From Actinocrispum wychmicini (GTDB lineage Bacteria; Actinomycetota; Actinomycetes; Mycobacteriales; Pseudonocardiaceae): a stretch of 64,000 bases of DNA. Positions 1 to 8,408 of the stretch are shown one piece after another. The notes under the pieces are model-generated. The model saw nothing but the letters and a program-made list of their open reading frames with translations, was not told where the DNA came from and did no database searches. The DNA is taken from NCBI RefSeq assembly GCF_004345645.1, contig NZ_SLWS01000005.1:744001-808000 (forward strand). Reading direction: 5' to 3'. Each line of letters opens with the position of its first letter. Positions within the stretch are counted from its first letter, which is position 1. A program made the position numbers and the translations under genes.

Positions 1-667
1 GGACGGTCAGCACCATGTCGTTGCGCCAGGTGTTGATCAGGCGCTTGCCGGTCGCGGTGACGTGGTTGCCGTCGTACAGCAGTTGGGTGCCCGGTTCGGC
101 GTCGCCGTTGCGTTGGTGGTCCCGCTCGCCCGTTGTGCCCTTCAGGGACGTGACCTCGCTGCAGTTGCCGCCGTGATAGGAATCCTTGTCCGGCAACAGG
201 GTCTCGGTCCGGCGGTAGACGGCGATCGCGTCCTGCCACCCGACGCCGACCGTACACAGTGGAATGTTCCGGGCGTACCGCCAGCGCACCTGGCCGGTCA
301 GCGCGTCCCGGCCGAGCACCTCGTCGCCCTCGCCGGTCACCACCGTCGCCCCGGCGACCGCCGGAACGGGCGTTGCCGCGCTGGGCGCCCGCCACGCCTC
401 GCCGAACGTGGGCGGCAGGGTGGACGGCGGGTCCGGGATCTCCACGTCGCCGGACGCGGTCTGGGACGTGGTGGCCGAGATGTCGCTGGACGACCCGATC
501 AGCACACCGCCGACCACCGCGACGATCACGATGACCGCGACCGCGACGAAGTCCCGTTTGCGGTGGAACGACGTCCGCGGCGCGCGTCTCGGCTGGTCGG
601 GAACCGGTCCGGCCAGGACGTCTTCCCTTGGCGGCGTGCCGTTCTCGTGCTCGGCCGACTCCGGCAC
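1..667 (-). CDS. Rv3212-like membrane-anchored PQQ/beta-propeller protein, 3' part cut by window edge
   Basis: The minus strand reads open from a GTG at 667 to the window edge (222 codons). A good ribosome site, AGGAGG, lies just upstream at about 678-673. The protein has a charged cytoplasmic N-terminus of about 40 residues and one hydrophobic anchor, VAVAVIVIVAVVGGVLIG. A Pro/Thr-rich linker follows. After that comes a stretch with the look of PQQ-type propeller blades, such as GRDALTGQVRWRYA. Its position immediately downstream of the DEAD-box helicase, same strand, matches Rv3212 beside Rv3211 in M. tuberculosis. The function of that family is not established. It is probably an extracytoplasmic single-pass protein. 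The C-terminal end lies outside the window. Confidence 0.7.
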   Translation of the reverse strand, partial: MPESAEHENGTPPREDVLAGPVPDQPRRAPRTSFHRKRDFVAVAVIVIVAVVGGVLIGSSSDISATTSQTASGDVEIPDPPSTLPPTFGEAWRAPSAATPVPAVAGATVVTGEGDEVLGRDALTGQVRWRYARNIPLCTVGVGWQDAIAVYRRTETLLPDKDSYHGGNCSEVTSLKGTTGERDHQRNGDAEPGTQLLYDGNHVTATGKRLINTWRNDMVLTV

Positions 668-709
668 GCCACCCTCCTAGCTACAGCGTCTGTGTGGCGA
701 CAACGGTAC

Positions 710-2446
710 CTAGGACGCCTCGCCGCTGTCAGGTGAGAGGTCGACCCCGGCCCGGCTGCGTCGCCGACGACGCGGTTGAGCTGGGTCCTTCGGCTCCGAT
801 GAGGAAACAGTCTCCTGCGCGGCTGGCGCGGTGCCCTCCTCGACCTCGGCACCCGCACGGCGACGGCGGCGCTGCCGGCGCGGCCGCTCCTCGCCGCCCT
901 CAGGCTGCTCCTCGGTCGTCGTCGTCCGGGTCGAACGCGACGAGGACCGGGTGCGGCCGCTGGTGCGCCTGCGGCGCTTCTTGCCGCCGGACAGGTCCTC
1001 CTCCGGCTCGGCGTCCAGTCCGGCCCTGGTCCGCTGGTCCAGCGGCAGCCGGCCGGTCGAACCCGCGGGGATGCCCAGGTCGGCGAACAGGTGCTCGGAC
1101 GTCGAGTACGTCTCCACCGGCTCGGGCATGTCCAGGTCGAGGGCGTCGCTGACGGACTTCCAGCGGTACTCCTCGTCCCAGTCGACCAGGGTGATCGCGA
1201 CACCCTCGCGGCCGGCCCGGCCGGTGCGGCCGATCCGGTGGACGTACGTCTTCTCGTCCTCCGGACACTGGAAGTTGATCACGTGCGTGACGTCGTCGAT
1301 GTCGATGCCCCTGGCCGCCACGTCGGTGGCGACGAGCACGTCCACCTTGCCGGACCGGAACGCGCGCAACGCCTGCTCACGGGCGCCTTGGCCGAGGTCG
1401 CCGTGCACGGCCGCGGCGGCGAAGCCGCGCTCGGTGAGGTCGTCGGAGACCTTCTGCGCGGTCCGCTTGGTCCTGGCGAAGATCATCGTCAGGCCGCGGC
1501 TCTCGGACTGCAGCGCGCGGGCGATGATCTCGATCTTGTCCAGCGAGTGCGCGCGGTAGACGAACTGCTTGGTGCGCTCGTGGATCGCACCCGCGTCGTT
1601 CTCCTCCGCGCGGATGTGCGTCGGCTGGCGCAGGAACGTCCGGGCCAGCGTGATGATCGGACCGGGCATGGTCGCCGAGAACAGCATGGTCTGCCGCTCG
1701 TCCGGGACCATCTGCAGGATCCGCTCGATGTCCGGCAGGAAGCCGAGGTCGAGCATCTCGTCGGCCTCGTCCAGGACCAGGCCGCGGACCTTGCCGAGCA
1801 CCAGGTGGCGCTGTTCGGCCAGGTCGAGCAGGCGGCCCGGGGTGCCGACCACGACGTCCACGCCCTTGCGGAGCGCGGAGATCTGCTGCTCGTAGGGACG
1901 GCCGCCGTAGATCGCCAGGATCCGTACGCCGAGATGCTTGCCGGCGTCCTTCAGGTCGTGCGTGACCTGCAGGCACAGTTCCCGGGTCGGCACCACGACG
2001 AGCACCTGCGGGGTGCCGTCGCCGGGCGAGCTGACCCGGTGCAGCAGCGGAACGCCGAAGCCCAGGGTCTTGCCGGTGCCGGTCCGCGCCTGGCCGATGA
2101 TGTCCTCGCCGGCCATGGCGAGCGGGAGCGTCAGCTCCTGGATCGCGAAGGTGCGCTCGATGCCGGCCGCGGCCAGCGCCCGGGTGATCTCCTCGCGGAC
2201 GCCGAACTCGGCGAACGTCGGCGAGTCGGACCGGACGGGAGCGCCGGCCTTCAGCGGATGGGACGTGTCCACATCGGGGACCCCGGCCTCGCTGTGCTCA
2301 AGGGCCTTCGGGTCCAAAATAGTCGGTTCGGTTTGGTCGCTTTCTGTCAAGCTCAGGGTGATCGCCTCTCTCTGACCAGTGCGCACTGCCCTGGTGGGGC
2401 CGCTCGACCGCTGCCGTGGGGGCGCGGGAGGGCCGCGAGCGTGCAC
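710..2446 (-). CDS. DEAD-box ATP-dependent RNA helicase (RhlE/CsdA-like)
   Basis: This is an RNA helicase with all the expected motifs in order. There is a Q motif around residue 105, motif I ARTGTGKT near 120, PTREL, GTPGRLLD, DEAD (VLDEADEMLD), SAT, and the C-terminal motif VI HRIGRTGRAGREG. A basic tail of about 100 residues, rich in Arg and Ser/Thr (RRRRRAGAEVEEG and similar), probably binds RNA. The ATG at 2446 gives 578 residues, but the first 30 look like untranslated leader. A GAGAGG element sits 8 nt before an in-frame CTG at 2356, and a TTG lies at 2350, so translation may begin there. It corresponds to Rv3211. Likely roles are ribosome assembly, RNA decay or cold adaptation. Confidence 0.92.
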   Translation of the reverse strand: MHARGPPAPPRQRSSGPTRAVRTGQREAITLSLTESDQTEPTILDPKALEHSEAGVPDVDTSHPLKAGAPVRSDSPTFAEFGVREEITRALAAAGIERTFAIQELTLPLAMAGEDIIGQARTGTGKTLGFGVPLLHRVSSPGDGTPQVLVVVPTRELCLQVTHDLKDAGKHLGVRILAIYGGRPYEQQISALRKGVDVVVGTPGRLLDLAEQRHLVLGKVRGLVLDEADEMLDLGFLPDIERILQMVPDERQTMLFSATMPGPIITLARTFLRQPTHIRAEENDAGAIHERTKQFVYRAHSLDKIEIIARALQSESRGLTMIFARTKRTAQKVSDDLTERGFAAAAVHGDLGQGAREQALRAFRSGKVDVLVATDVAARGIDIDDVTHVINFQCPEDEKTYVHRIGRTGRAGREGVAITLVDWDEEYRWKSVSDALDLDMPEPVETYSTSEHLFADLGIPAGSTGRLPLDQRTRAGLDAEPEEDLSGGKKRRRRTSGRTRSSSRSTRTTTTEEQPEGGEERPRRQRRRRRAGAEVEEGTAPAAQETVSSSEPKDPAQPRRRRRSRAGVDLSPDSGEAS

Positions 2447-2557
2447 ACACCCTCCGCGTGACGAGCTTCGTCACGGTCTTACATCGCCGCGCAGCGCTAA
2501 GTACGCCGGGCGTCACACCGAGTCTACCTGGGCTGTCGGGCGGATACGCTCACCGCC

Positions 2558-3229
2558 ATGAGCGAGGCTGATTCTCCGGTGAAGTCCGCGGGGTTGAAAG
2601 AGGGTGTGGTCGACCTGCTCGGCGTGCTGGCCTACGGCGAGCTGTCGGCGTTCGACCGGCTGGCCGAGGACGCGCGCGGCGCGCCCACGCTGGAGGGTCG
2701 CGCGGCGCTGTCCACCATGGCCGCGGCGGAGATTGGGCACTACACCAAGATCGAGACGTACCTGGCCGGGCACGGCGTCGACCCGGCCGCCGCGATGCAG
2801 CCGTTCGTCCAGCACCTTGAGGCGTTCCACGCCTCCACGCCGCCGCGCAGCTGGCACGAGTCGATCGTGAAGGCGTACGTCTTCGACGGCCTCGCCGCGG
2901 ACCTCTACAGCCAGCTGGCGAACTGGCTGGACGAGTCGACCAAGGAACTGGTGCTGGATGTGCTCGCCGACACAGGGCATTCGGCGTTCGCTGAGCGCGA
3001 AGTCACGGCGGCGTGCGCGGCGGATCGCGCGTTGCGTGACAGGCTGACGTTGTGGGGCCGGCGGCTGCTGGGCGAGGGACTGACCCAGGCCCAGTACATC
3101 GTGGCCGAGCGGGACGGGCTGACCGAGCTGATCGTGACCGGTTCGGGCGACCTGGCCGGCATCGGCGCGTTGTTCCGGCGGCTCCAGCAAGCGCACGGCA
3201 AGCGGATGACGGCGCTTGGACTCGGATAA
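2558..3229 (+). CDS. Ferritin-like fold protein (MiaE-like / Rv3210c family)
   Basis: This 223-residue all-alpha protein resembles the actinobacterial ferritin-like family annotated near tRNA-(ms2io6A)-hydroxylase. The helices carry candidate metal ligands: E in FDRLAEDARG, then AAAEIGHYTKIE (an E-x2-H pattern around residue 63), and DTGHSAFAEREV further on. Together these suggest a di-iron or degenerate di-iron site. The start ATG at 2558 follows the helicase promoter region divergently. The DUF3107 gene follows on the same strand 39 nt downstream, the order seen at Rv3210c-Rv3208A. The substrate is unknown, and a true hydroxylase activity is not shown by sequence alone. Confidence 0.75.
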   Translation: MSEADSPVKSAGLKEGVVDLLGVLAYGELSAFDRLAEDARGAPTLEGRAALSTMAAAEIGHYTKIETYLAGHGVDPAAAMQPFVQHLEAFHASTPPRSWHESIVKAYVFDGLAADLYSQLANWLDESTKELVLDVLADTGHSAFAEREVTAACAADRALRDRLTLWGRRLLGEGLTQAQYIVAERDGLTELIVTGSGDLAGIGALFRRLQQAHGKRMTALGLG

Positions 3230-3268
3230 CCTTTCGCCGAAGCAGTGGTGAACAAGCTGGAGGTCAGC

Positions 3269-3499
3269 GTGGAGGTCAAGATCGGCGTGGCGGAGAGCCC
3301 CAGGGAGCTGCTCCTCACGAGCAACCTGTCGCCGGACGAGGTCGAGGCGCTGGTGGCCGACGCGCTGAAGAACCCCGCGGGGCAGCTGACCCTGGTGGAC
3401 GACAAGGGCAAACGGTTCATCATCCCGGCCGCCAGGGTGGCCTACGTGGAGATCGGCGCGTCGGACACCCGCAAGGTGGGTTTCTCGGTCAAGAACTGA
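3269..3499 (+). CDS. DUF3107 family protein (TB9.4-like)
   Basis: This small protein of 76 residues begins VEVKIGVAESPRELLL and ends VGFSVKN, typical of the actinobacterial DUF3107 family (Rv3208A/TB9.4 in M. tuberculosis). The GTG at 3269 is chosen over the upstream GTG at 3245 because GGAGG sits 5 nt before it and the family starts with MEVKIGV. The family has no known enzymatic function. It is widely conserved between the ferritin-like gene and a TetR regulator, as here. It converges with the DUF4873 gene, overlapping it by 11 bp. Confidence 0.85.
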   Translation: MEVKIGVAESPRELLLTSNLSPDEVEALVADALKNPAGQLTLVDDKGKRFIIPAARVAYVEIGASDTRKVGFSVKN

Positions 3500-3791
3500 G
3501 ATCGGCACCGACTTCGAAGGGCGGGCGGCTGGTGCCGGTGATCCGGTAACGGTTCCACGGGTCCGGATCGGACAGTTCACCGGCCGCCTCACCCTGCGGA
3601 GTGGTGATCCGCGTGGCCGTCTTCCTGCCCTTGACCAGGTCACTCAGTGCCTGGTGCCGGGCGACGCGGCCGTACCAGTGGTAGTAGCCGTCGATCGGCT
3701 GGAAGTAGCCGCGCAGCTCGACGTCGACGGTCACGTCGGTGTCGTCGACCCGCAGGGTGGCCGGGCCCGTGTAGCCCTCTTCGTCGTCCAT
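3489..3791 (-). CDS. DUF4873 domain protein
   Basis: This 100-residue protein begins MDDEEGYTGPATLRVDD and contains the conserved core RGYFQPIDGYYHWYGRV typical of DUF4873, a small beta-rich domain of unknown function. The ATG at 3791 overlaps the TGA of the TetR gene (ATGA), and AGGAGGG lies 8 nt upstream, inside the TetR end. The two are therefore translationally coupled. DUF4873 is elsewhere found attached to or beside flavin or diiron monooxygenases. Here an AurF-type oxygenase is encoded divergently from the same regulator, which suggests a shared pathway. That link is inference. Confidence 0.75.
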   Translation of the reverse strand: MDDEEGYTGPATLRVDDTDVTVDVELRGYFQPIDGYYHWYGRVARHQALSDLVKGRKTATRITTPQGEAAGELSDPDPWNRYRITGTSRPPFEVGADLSS

Positions 3792-4483
3792 CACTGAACC
3801 CTCCTGAGCTGCACCACTTTGTTGACTTCGAACGGTTTGTCCGGGGCGATCTGCAGGCCGCGCTGGCGCAGGAAGCCGTCGATCGCGGCCCAGATGATCG
3901 TGGTCAGGTACTCCACGATCGCGTCCCGGCTCATCGACCGCCGCTCCAGCCACCATTCGCCGGTGGTCTGCACCATGCCGACGATCGAGTAGGCCCACGG
4001 CTCGGCCGCGCCGGAGTCCAGGTCGAGCCGTCGCATGTAGTCGCCCAGCAGGCTGGTCAGCGCCGCGGCGATCAGTTCCTTGTCGTCCTTGACCGGGTCC
4101 TCGGCGACCGGCCGGTCGCCGAACGCGCGGCGGGAGAGCAGCCGGTACAGGTTCGGGTAGTCCTCGATGACGCTGAAGAACGCGTCCAGGCTCTTGCGGA
4201 TGCGCGGGACCGGGGCTTCCTCGTTGTTGATCGCCGGGATGAGGCGTTCGAACAGGATCTCCGTACCGCGGTGGCCGAGCGCGACGAACAGGTCCGCTTT
4301 GTCGGTGAAATGCCGGTACAGCACGGGTTTGGTGACTCCCGCCGCTGCGGCGACGTCTTCCATCGCCAGGTCGGGGCCGCGTTCGTTGAGGGCTTTCAGC
4401 GCCGCTTCGACGAACTCCTCCCGACGCGCGACCCGGTGCTCACGCCACCGCTCCCGTCGGGCGTCCTTGACACGTTCACCCAT
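3791..4483 (-). CDS. TetR-family transcriptional regulator
   Basis: This 230-residue TetR repressor has its N-terminal helix-turn-helix at about residues 20-65: RREEFVEAALKALNERG, then MEDVAAAAGVTKPVLYRHF. A helical ligand-binding domain follows. It is transcribed divergently from the AurF-like oxygenase at 4544. The 60-bp gap holds a perfect palindrome at 4501-4517 that is probably its operator. DUF4873 is coupled downstream. It occupies the Rv3208 position of the mycobacterial gene order. Its effector is unknown. Confidence 0.9.
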   Translation of the reverse strand: MGERVKDARRERWREHRVARREEFVEAALKALNERGPDLAMEDVAAAAGVTKPVLYRHFTDKADLFVALGHRGTEILFERLIPAINNEEAPVPRIRKSLDAFFSVIEDYPNLYRLLSRRAFGDRPVAEDPVKDDKELIAAALTSLLGDYMRRLDLDSGAAEPWAYSIVGMVQTTGEWWLERRSMSRDAIVEYLTTIIWAAIDGFLRQRGLQIAPDKPFEVNKVVQLRRVQ

Positions 4484-4497
4484 GGCAGAGCATGCTA

Positions 4498-4520
4498 CCA
4501 GAAGTAACTGTTACTTCCGG
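4498..4520. promoter_or_regulatory. Palindromic operator between tetR and the AurF-like gene
   Basis: GAAGTAAC-T-GTTACTTC (4501-4517) is a perfect 8-1-8 inverted repeat. It is flanked by CC and GG that extend the symmetry to 4498-4520 with one mismatched pair. It lies 15 bp before the TetR start and 11 bp before the AGGAGGAGG ribosome site (4531-4539) of the oxygenase. This is a suitable place to repress both promoters. Confidence 0.65.
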
Positions 4521-4543
4521 TAACGCCTAAAGGAGGAGGGCAC

Positions 4544-5449
4544 ATGAGCCGCGCGCTGCGGGTTGCCCAGGGTGCCGACCGCGAGAAGACCGCTGAGCGA
4601 CTGCTCAACTCGTCGGCCGAGAAGTTCTACGACCCGGAAGTCGACATCGACTGGAACGCCCCGCTGGCCGACGGGATGATCTACACACCGGACCACCGGA
4701 TCTCCCTGTACGGCACCCCGCTGTGGGACCGCATGTCCCCACAGCAGCGCCTGGAGCTGGGGAAACACGAGGTGGCGTCGGTCGCGAGCAACGGCATCTG
4801 GTTCGAGGTGCTGCTGATGCAGATGCTGCTCAAAGAGGTCTACCGGATCGACCCCACGACCCGGCACGCGCAGTACGCGCTGACCGAGATCGCGGACGAG
4901 TGCCGGCACTCGACGATGTTCGCCCGCGCCATCGAGAAGGTCGGCGCGCCGGCGTACGGGCCGCCGCCGATCCTGCGCCAGCTGGGCAAGCTGCTGCCCG
5001 TGATCGGCTACGGGCCGGCGCTGTACGGCTCGATCTTGGTGGCCGAGGAGATCCTGGACCGCATCCAGCGGGAGAGCATGGCCGACCCGGCCGTGCAGCC
5101 GCTTGTCCGGATGGTCAACCGGATCCACGTGCTCGAAGAGGCCAGGCACGTGACGTTCGCGCGGCAGGAGGTCGTGCGGGGGATGGCCAAGCTGCGCAAG
5201 TGGGAACTGCCGTACCAGCGGCTGCTCATCGCCATGGTGTCGTACGCGATCACCAAGAGCCTGATCAACCCGCGGGTGTACACGGCAGTGGGTCTGGACC
5301 GAGCCGAGGCGGCCAGGGCGGCGGCGTCGAACCCGCACCACCGGGCCACGATCAAGTGGTCCGGCGAACGGATCATGAAGTTCCTGGACGAGGCCGGCCT
5401 GGTCGGCTGGCCGGGCAAGCGCTGGTGGAAGGCCGCCCACCTGATGTGA
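4544..5449 (+). CDS. AurF-type diiron N-oxygenase family protein
   Basis: This 301-residue helical protein belongs to the p-aminobenzoate N-oxygenase (AurF) family, which uses a non-heme diiron centre to oxidise aryl amines or related substrates. Diiron ligand motifs are visible: EIADECRHSTMFA (ExxxxxH) near residue 115, VAEEILDR near 165, and EEARHVTFARQE near 197. The ATG at 4544 has an exceptional ribosome site, AGGAGGAGGG. It is divergent from tetR/DUF4873 and is probably repressed by that TetR through the palindrome between them. Many actinobacteria carry several paralogues whose natural substrate is unknown, so the activity on any given amine is not assignable. Confidence 0.8.
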   Translation: MSRALRVAQGADREKTAERLLNSSAEKFYDPEVDIDWNAPLADGMIYTPDHRISLYGTPLWDRMSPQQRLELGKHEVASVASNGIWFEVLLMQMLLKEVYRIDPTTRHAQYALTEIADECRHSTMFARAIEKVGAPAYGPPPILRQLGKLLPVIGYGPALYGSILVAEEILDRIQRESMADPAVQPLVRMVNRIHVLEEARHVTFARQEVVRGMAKLRKWELPYQRLLIAMVSYAITKSLINPRVYTAVGLDRAEAARAAASNPHHRATIKWSGERIMKFLDEAGLVGWPGKRWWKAAHLM

Positions 5450-5452
5450 AGG

Positions 5453-6103
5453 TCAGGAGTGCTGCAACGGGTAGCCGCCGCCGATTCCGCGCCAGGCCAG
5501 CGTCGAGATCAGCTTCACCGCTTCGCTCTTGTCGATCTGGCGGCCGCCGGCCAGCCAGGACTGGGCCGTCACCTGGCTGGCCCCGACCAGGCCGACGGCG
5601 AGCAGGCGGGCGCGCTCCTCGTCCAGGCCGGCGTCGGCGGTGATGGTCGCGGTGATGGCGGCCACGCAGGCGCGGGTGGCGCGCTCGATCGTGTCCTGGA
5701 CGACCGGTTCGCCGCGGATGTCGGACTGGAACACCAGCCGGAACGCCTCGCCCTCGCTGTCCACGAAGTCGAAGTACGCGCCGACCGCGGCCTGGACGCG
5801 CTGCTTGTTGTCCGTTGTGGATTCCATCGCACCGGAGACCCGGGCGATCAGCTCGTCCGCGTGGGTCTGCAGCAGCGCCATGTACAGCTCGAGCTTGCCC
5901 GGGAAGTGCTGGTAGAGCACTGGCTTGCTGACCCCGGCCCGTTCGGCGATCTCGTCCATCGCGGCCGCGTGGTAGCCGTTGGCCGCGAAGACGTCCTGGG
6001 CGGCCGCGAGCAGTTGCGCCCGCCGGGCGGTTCGGGGCAGACGTGCTCCCTTGCCAGGTTGCTGCCCCGCAGGCCCGACAGGGTGCTGCACCGTCTCCGA
6101 CAT
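5453..6103 (-). CDS. TetR-family transcriptional regulator
   Basis: This is a TetR repressor of 216 residues when started at the ATG at 6103, which has GGAGG 4 nt upstream. An upstream ATG at 6136 would add 11 residues, GSKHQIGGGGM. The HTH is RRAQLLAAAQDVFAANGYHAAAMDEIAERAGVSKPVLYQHF, near residues 25-65. It shares its end region with the AurF-like gene (convergent, 3 bp apart) and is divergent from the alpha/beta hydrolase at 6184, a plausible target. No strong palindrome was seen in the 80-bp gap apart from a short GTATAC-centred one. Confidence 0.9.
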   Translation of the reverse strand: MSETVQHPVGPAGQQPGKGARLPRTARRAQLLAAAQDVFAANGYHAAAMDEIAERAGVSKPVLYQHFPGKLELYMALLQTHADELIARVSGAMESTTDNKQRVQAAVGAYFDFVDSEGEAFRLVFQSDIRGEPVVQDTIERATRACVAAITATITADAGLDEERARLLAVGLVGASQVTAQSWLAGGRQIDKSEAVKLISTLAWRGIGGGYPLQHS

Positions 6104-6183
6104 TCCGCCTCCACCGATCTGGTGTTTCGAACCCAAACCTTACTCGCCGGTATACGGATTCTGTCCTTGCTCTCAGAAACGCC

Positions 6184-7176
6184 ATGCACACTGGCTGCAT
6201 GAGCCTCACGAGCGTGCGCCCCCCGATGGTCACGGTTCCGCTGTCGGACGCGCCACGCCCGGCGCTGGACCTGACTCGGCTCCCGTGGCCCGGCGAGCAC
6301 GTCGAGGCCGGCGGTCACCGCCTGCACATCCGCCGGACACCAGGGCCGACGGACGACACCGCCGTCTTCGTGCACGGCCTCGGCGGGTCCTCGCTGAACT
6401 GGACGGACCTGGCCGGGCAGCTGTCCGAACACGCCCAGGGCATCGCGGTCGACCTGCCCGGCGCCGGCTACTCGCAGCCGCCCGACGGGTACTCGTTCGA
6501 CCTGTCCGCGCACGCCGACGTGGTGGCCGAATTCGTGCGGGGCATGGGCCTCGGGCCGGTCCACCTGTTCGGCAACTCGCTGGGCGGCGCCGTGTCGATG
6601 CTCCTCGCCGCCCGCCACCCGGACCTGGTGCGCACGCTCACGCTGATCTCGCCGGCCGTGCCGGACCTGCGGCCGTTCCCGACGCGGATGTCCGACCCGC
6701 GGATCCCGTTCGCGATGATGCCGGTGATCGGCCCGCGGTTTCGGCGAAGGCTGGCCGCGCTCACCCCGATGCAACGGGCCCACCAGCTGGTGCGGCTGTG
6801 TTTCGCCGACCCGGGCATGGTTCCGCCGCACCGGATGGCCGAGACCGCGGCCGAGTTCGCGGCCCGCGCGCGGATCCCGTGGGCGGGTGCCGCGCTGGGC
6901 ATGATGACGCTCGGGCTGTTCCGGGCGTGGCTCACGCCGCCGTCCCAGTCGCTGTGGCGGATCGTGCCGAAGATCACCGCCCCGACCCTCGTCGTATGGG
7001 GCACCGAGGACAAGCTCGTCACTGTCCGTAAAGCTCCTCGGACCGCGCGGCTGCTGCCTCGGGGGCGGCTGTTGGTGCTGCCGCGGACCGGGCACGTCGC
7101 CCAGATCGAACGGCCGGAGACCGTGGCCAGGGCGGCTTTGGGAATGTGGGAAACCGTCGCCGAAGATCGTTGGTGA
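6184..7176 (+). CDS. Alpha/beta-fold hydrolase
   Basis: This is a 330-residue alpha/beta hydrolase. The oxyanion region is VHGLGGSSLNW. The nucleophile elbow is GNSLGG (Ser near residue 133). The acid is in VVWGTEDKL and the catalytic His in RTGHVAQIERP close to the C-terminus, so the triad is complete. The start may be the ATG at 6184 or 6199; neither has a clear ribosome site, so a leaderless message is possible. The TetR gene at 5453-6103 is divergent and may control it. The substrate could be an ester, lactone or epoxide and cannot be told from sequence. Confidence 0.85.
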   Translation: MHTGCMSLTSVRPPMVTVPLSDAPRPALDLTRLPWPGEHVEAGGHRLHIRRTPGPTDDTAVFVHGLGGSSLNWTDLAGQLSEHAQGIAVDLPGAGYSQPPDGYSFDLSAHADVVAEFVRGMGLGPVHLFGNSLGGAVSMLLAARHPDLVRTLTLISPAVPDLRPFPTRMSDPRIPFAMMPVIGPRFRRRLAALTPMQRAHQLVRLCFADPGMVPPHRMAETAAEFAARARIPWAGAALGMMTLGLFRAWLTPPSQSLWRIVPKITAPTLVVWGTEDKLVTVRKAPRTARLLPRGRLLVLPRTGHVAQIERPETVARAALGMWETVAEDRW

Positions 7177-7228
7177 ACCGCGCACGTCGTGCGTCCGTTA
7201 TCAGAGAGTGATGTGGCACTCTTATCCC

Positions 7229-8329
7229 GTGAGCCGGATGACGCAAGGAGGACCCGCCTCGCCGTCGCCAAGGTCACGCTCCGGAGCTTCGCGTGCGACC
7301 AACAGGGGACCCCAGGGCCGCCGGGACGGTGAAGACCGCTATCAGCGGGGAAACCGTCGGACGGCTGGGGAGCCGTTGGCCGCCGCCTGGGAGCCGGAGG
7401 TCCAGGACGCGGAGAAGTCCGCCACCCACGTGCGACCGGTCCGGCGGCGCGGCCTGCTCGCCGTCTACGGCTGGAGGCTGTACGCGATCCCGGTTCTGCT
7501 CGTCATCACCGCCCTCGTCGTGTGGAACACGGCCAAGACCAAACCAGGCGACGCGGTCGCCGAAGGCGCCCAGAACCCGGCCGTGGGCGACACCGGCGCC
7601 ACCGACACACCGACCGGGCCGGGTGCGGCGGAGTTGCCGCCGGTACCGGTCGACCTGAAGATCCCCACCGCCGACCTACCGCCGGGCGCGGCCTACACCC
7701 AGGCCGGCGCGAACACGTTCCGGGTGGTCCCAGGCGACGGGCCGCGGGTCGGTCAGCCGAACGCGAGGCTGTACACGTACGACGTCGAGATCGAGAACGG
7801 CATCAACCCGGCCGAGATCGGCGGCGGCGACGACGCGTTCGCCGGCCTGGTCGACCGGACCCTCGGCGACGCACGCAGTTGGACCGGCGCGGACCCGAAG
7901 ATCGCGATCCAGCGTGTGTCGGCCAACCCCACGATCCGCGTGTCGCTCACCACACCCGAGACCACGCACAAGCTGTGCGGCCTCAACATCCCGTACGAGT
8001 CGTCCTGCCGCCTGGCCAAGGACGGCCGGGTCGTGATCAACCTCGCCCGGTGGGTGCGCGGCGCGCTCGCCTTCGACGGCGACATCGGCCTGTACCGGCA
8101 GTACGCCATCAACCACGAGGTCGGTCACGCCTTCGGCAACGGCCACCTCGGCTGCGGCGACAACGGCGGGCTGGCCCCGGTGATGATGCAGCAGACGTTC
8201 GGGGTGTCCGACGACTTCGTCGCCAAGCTGAACGACGCCGTACGGGGCAGCAAGGACCCGGTCAAGGCGGACGGCAAGGTCTGCAAGCCGAACGCGTGGC
8301 CCAACCCGCAGGGGCGACCGGCCGGTTGA
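7229..8329 (+). CDS. DUF3152 membrane-anchored putative zinc metallopeptidase
   Basis: This protein of about 366 residues starts at a GTG at 7229 or the ATG at 7238; the start is uncertain. A disordered basic N-terminus is followed by one transmembrane segment, LYAIPVLLVITALVVW, near residue 90. An Ala/Pro/Thr linker leads to the extracytoplasmic DUF3152 domain. Near the C-terminus it carries HEVGHAFGNGH, a full HExxHxxGxxH zinc signature of metzincin type, followed by a Met about 18 residues on (VMMQQT). It corresponds to Rv3207c. I infer a cell-surface metallopeptidase. No substrate is known. Confidence 0.85.
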   Translation: MSRMTQGGPASPSPRSRSGASRATNRGPQGRRDGEDRYQRGNRRTAGEPLAAAWEPEVQDAEKSATHVRPVRRRGLLAVYGWRLYAIPVLLVITALVVWNTAKTKPGDAVAEGAQNPAVGDTGATDTPTGPGAAELPPVPVDLKIPTADLPPGAAYTQAGANTFRVVPGDGPRVGQPNARLYTYDVEIENGINPAEIGGGDDAFAGLVDRTLGDARSWTGADPKIAIQRVSANPTIRVSLTTPETTHKLCGLNIPYESSCRLAKDGRVVINLARWVRGALAFDGDIGLYRQYAINHEVGHAFGNGHLGCGDNGGLAPVMMQQTFGVSDDFVAKLNDAVRGSKDPVKADGKVCKPNAWPNPQGRPAG

Positions 8330-8408
8330 GCCGTCCCACAGTGTGGGCGTCGCGGAAGACTCCCGGCCGTCGCGGTGTTGTATTTGTCCGGACGCTGAGG
8401 AGGATTCG

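Noticed and set aside
6104..6183. Operator for the TetR at 5453-6103
   Set aside because: Only a 6-bp GTATAC core and a TTCGAA were seen. No longer symmetry supports a specific site.
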